Source of the DNA: Opitutales bacterium UBA7389
GTDB taxonomy: Bacteria > Verrucomicrobiota > Verrucomicrobiia > Opitutales > Opitutaceae
Assembly (NCBI GenBank): GCA_002474325.1
Contig: DKNL01000040.1
Location: 1 to 7,035, forward strand
Length of the DNA: 7,035 nucleotides
Reading direction: 5' to 3'
Shown: positions 6,415-7,035 of the stretch, piece after piece
Position numbering within the stretch: the stretch's first letter is position 1
Layout of the letters: each line of letters begins with the position of its first letter
Made by a program: the position numbers and the translations under genes
The notes under the pieces: model-generated
Told to the model about the DNA's origin: nothing
What the model saw: only the letters and a program-made list of their open reading frames with translations
Databases searched by the model: none

Positions 6415-7035
6415 TCAGTCGTATAGCCAGTAGGCTTGGCTCTGAATCTGGAACTGCTTCGCTTGACGTTCCCAAACGCCAATGAAGCCGGCCCGGTTCG
6501 CTTGCGCCCCTTTTCTGGATATTTCGTTCCACCAGCTTGAAGAGCCCACATGCTTATTAAATAACTCCATTTGAGTGTTGGGCGCGCTCGAGAATGGATT
6601 TGCGGGGTCAAAGAGGGCAGTAATTTGCATCATGTGAAAACTGAGCTCCGTTGGACGCCAGGCTCTCCAGTCCGTAACTTTTACGTACAGTCCGGTATTG
6701 CTCCCGCCAAACATTTTCCGCTCGAATTGAATACCTGGGATGGACCGTCGGCTTAGTTCGCGTTCCAGTTGTTCGAGCGTCGCGTTCTTATGGGTCAATA
6801 TTCGAAATGGGTATTCGCTTCCGATCCCGTGTTTGAAATTCCCCAGTTGAGCACCGAGACCTGTCATGGCGTATCCAACGGCTGCGTGAAAATCGGGAAT
6901 ATTCGGTGAGGGAGCGATCCACTTCAGTCCTAACATGGGCCAGCTCATGTATCGGTTCCATCCCTCCATGGTAACTACGGTGAGCTTGCCAGACTGGCGT
7001 TGCATGTCAGTTATGTTCAATATTCCCGGCTTGGA
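6415..7035 (-). CDS. NamZ-like exo-beta-N-acetylmuramidase (DUF1343), C-terminal half (5' end outside window)
   Basis: NamZ (GH171) enzymes release N-acetylmuramic acid from the non-reducing end of peptidoglycan fragments. The frame is open to the right edge, with 206 residues visible and the start outside. Apparent starts near 7020 (a TTG) are internal. Family features, numbered from the edge: KLTVVTMEGW (17-26), WIAPSPNIP (39-47), then TGLGAQLGNFKHGIGSEYPF (58-77). This takes the place of the widespread EGTN-SEGRGT-PF motif and resembles the variant ending GVGYT-PF. Next come TGLYVKVTDWRAWRPTELSF (113-132) and a normal C-terminal end (YWLYD). Catalytic residues of the N-terminal half and any signal peptide are not visible, so activity and location cannot be judged. 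It precedes the sugar operon on the same strand with a 219-bp gap, so co-transcription is uncertain. Confidence 0.82.
   Translation of the reverse strand, partial: SKPGILNITDMQRQSGKLTVVTMEGWNRYMSWPMLGLKWIAPSPNIPDFHAAVGYAMTGLGAQLGNFKHGIGSEYPFRILTHKNATLEQLERELSRRSIPGIQFERKMFGGSNTGLYVKVTDWRAWRPTELSFHMMQITALFDPANPFSSAPNTQMELFNKHVGSSSWWNEISRKGAQANRAGFIGVWERQAKQFQIQSQAYWLYD

Noticed and set aside
6257..6420. Hydrophobic stretch (YSVFRQYLPLIGLALGVIS) in one frame of the 219-bp gap
   Set aside because: It looks like a membrane segment, but there is no ATG, GTG or ribosome binding site, and the frame runs on from an NamZ-overlapping shadow. Probably chance.

Overview
The window is bacterial chromosome, about half G+C, densely coded, with short intergenic gaps. 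A RapA-type RNA polymerase recycling factor, a NamZ/DUF1343-type exo-muramidase and an expanded set of Gfo/Idh/MocA oxidoreductases with a TIM-barrel sugar isomerase suggest a heterotrophic Gram-negative of the Planctomycetota-Verrucomicrobiota kind. Verrucomicrobiota (class Opitutia) is my best guess, from gene content and protein style only; no marker gene here proves it.

Layout. Positions 2-1063 (+) are the C-terminal part of RapA, cut by the left edge. It is followed by a possible 49-codon gene that overlaps the rapA stop and has a good ribosome binding site, then by an 83-codon ORF of unknown function. A strong intrinsic terminator at 1517-1557 closes this rightward unit. A small two-helix membrane protein (1626-1826, -) is divergent from an OxyR-like LysR regulator (1920-2855, +). 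The 93-bp gap between them holds a double palindrome that fits the classical OxyR operator at 18 of 20 specified positions. From 2869 to the right edge everything is on the minus strand. In transcription order these are the C-terminal half of a NamZ-like protein (cut by the right edge), a 219-bp gap, a TIM-barrel sugar isomerase/epimerase, and two different Gfo/Idh/MocA oxidoreductases. The last three genes are 19 and 20 bp apart and look like one operon.

How the genes may work together. Two Gfo/Idh/MocA dehydrogenases with one xylose-isomerase-like TIM-barrel protein is the gene set expected for glycoside breakdown by oxidation at C3, elimination, hydration and re-reduction. The substrate cannot be read from the sequence; the NamZ-like gene upstream raises cell-wall amino sugars as one possibility. 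The regulator keeps the OxyR numbering and, apparently, its DNA target, but has Thr and Phe at the two positions of the redox cysteines (199 and 208 in E. coli OxyR). It appears to sit on a self-repressing and divergently activating operator that would control the small membrane protein. This regulator-operator-membrane protein module is the most interesting part of the window.
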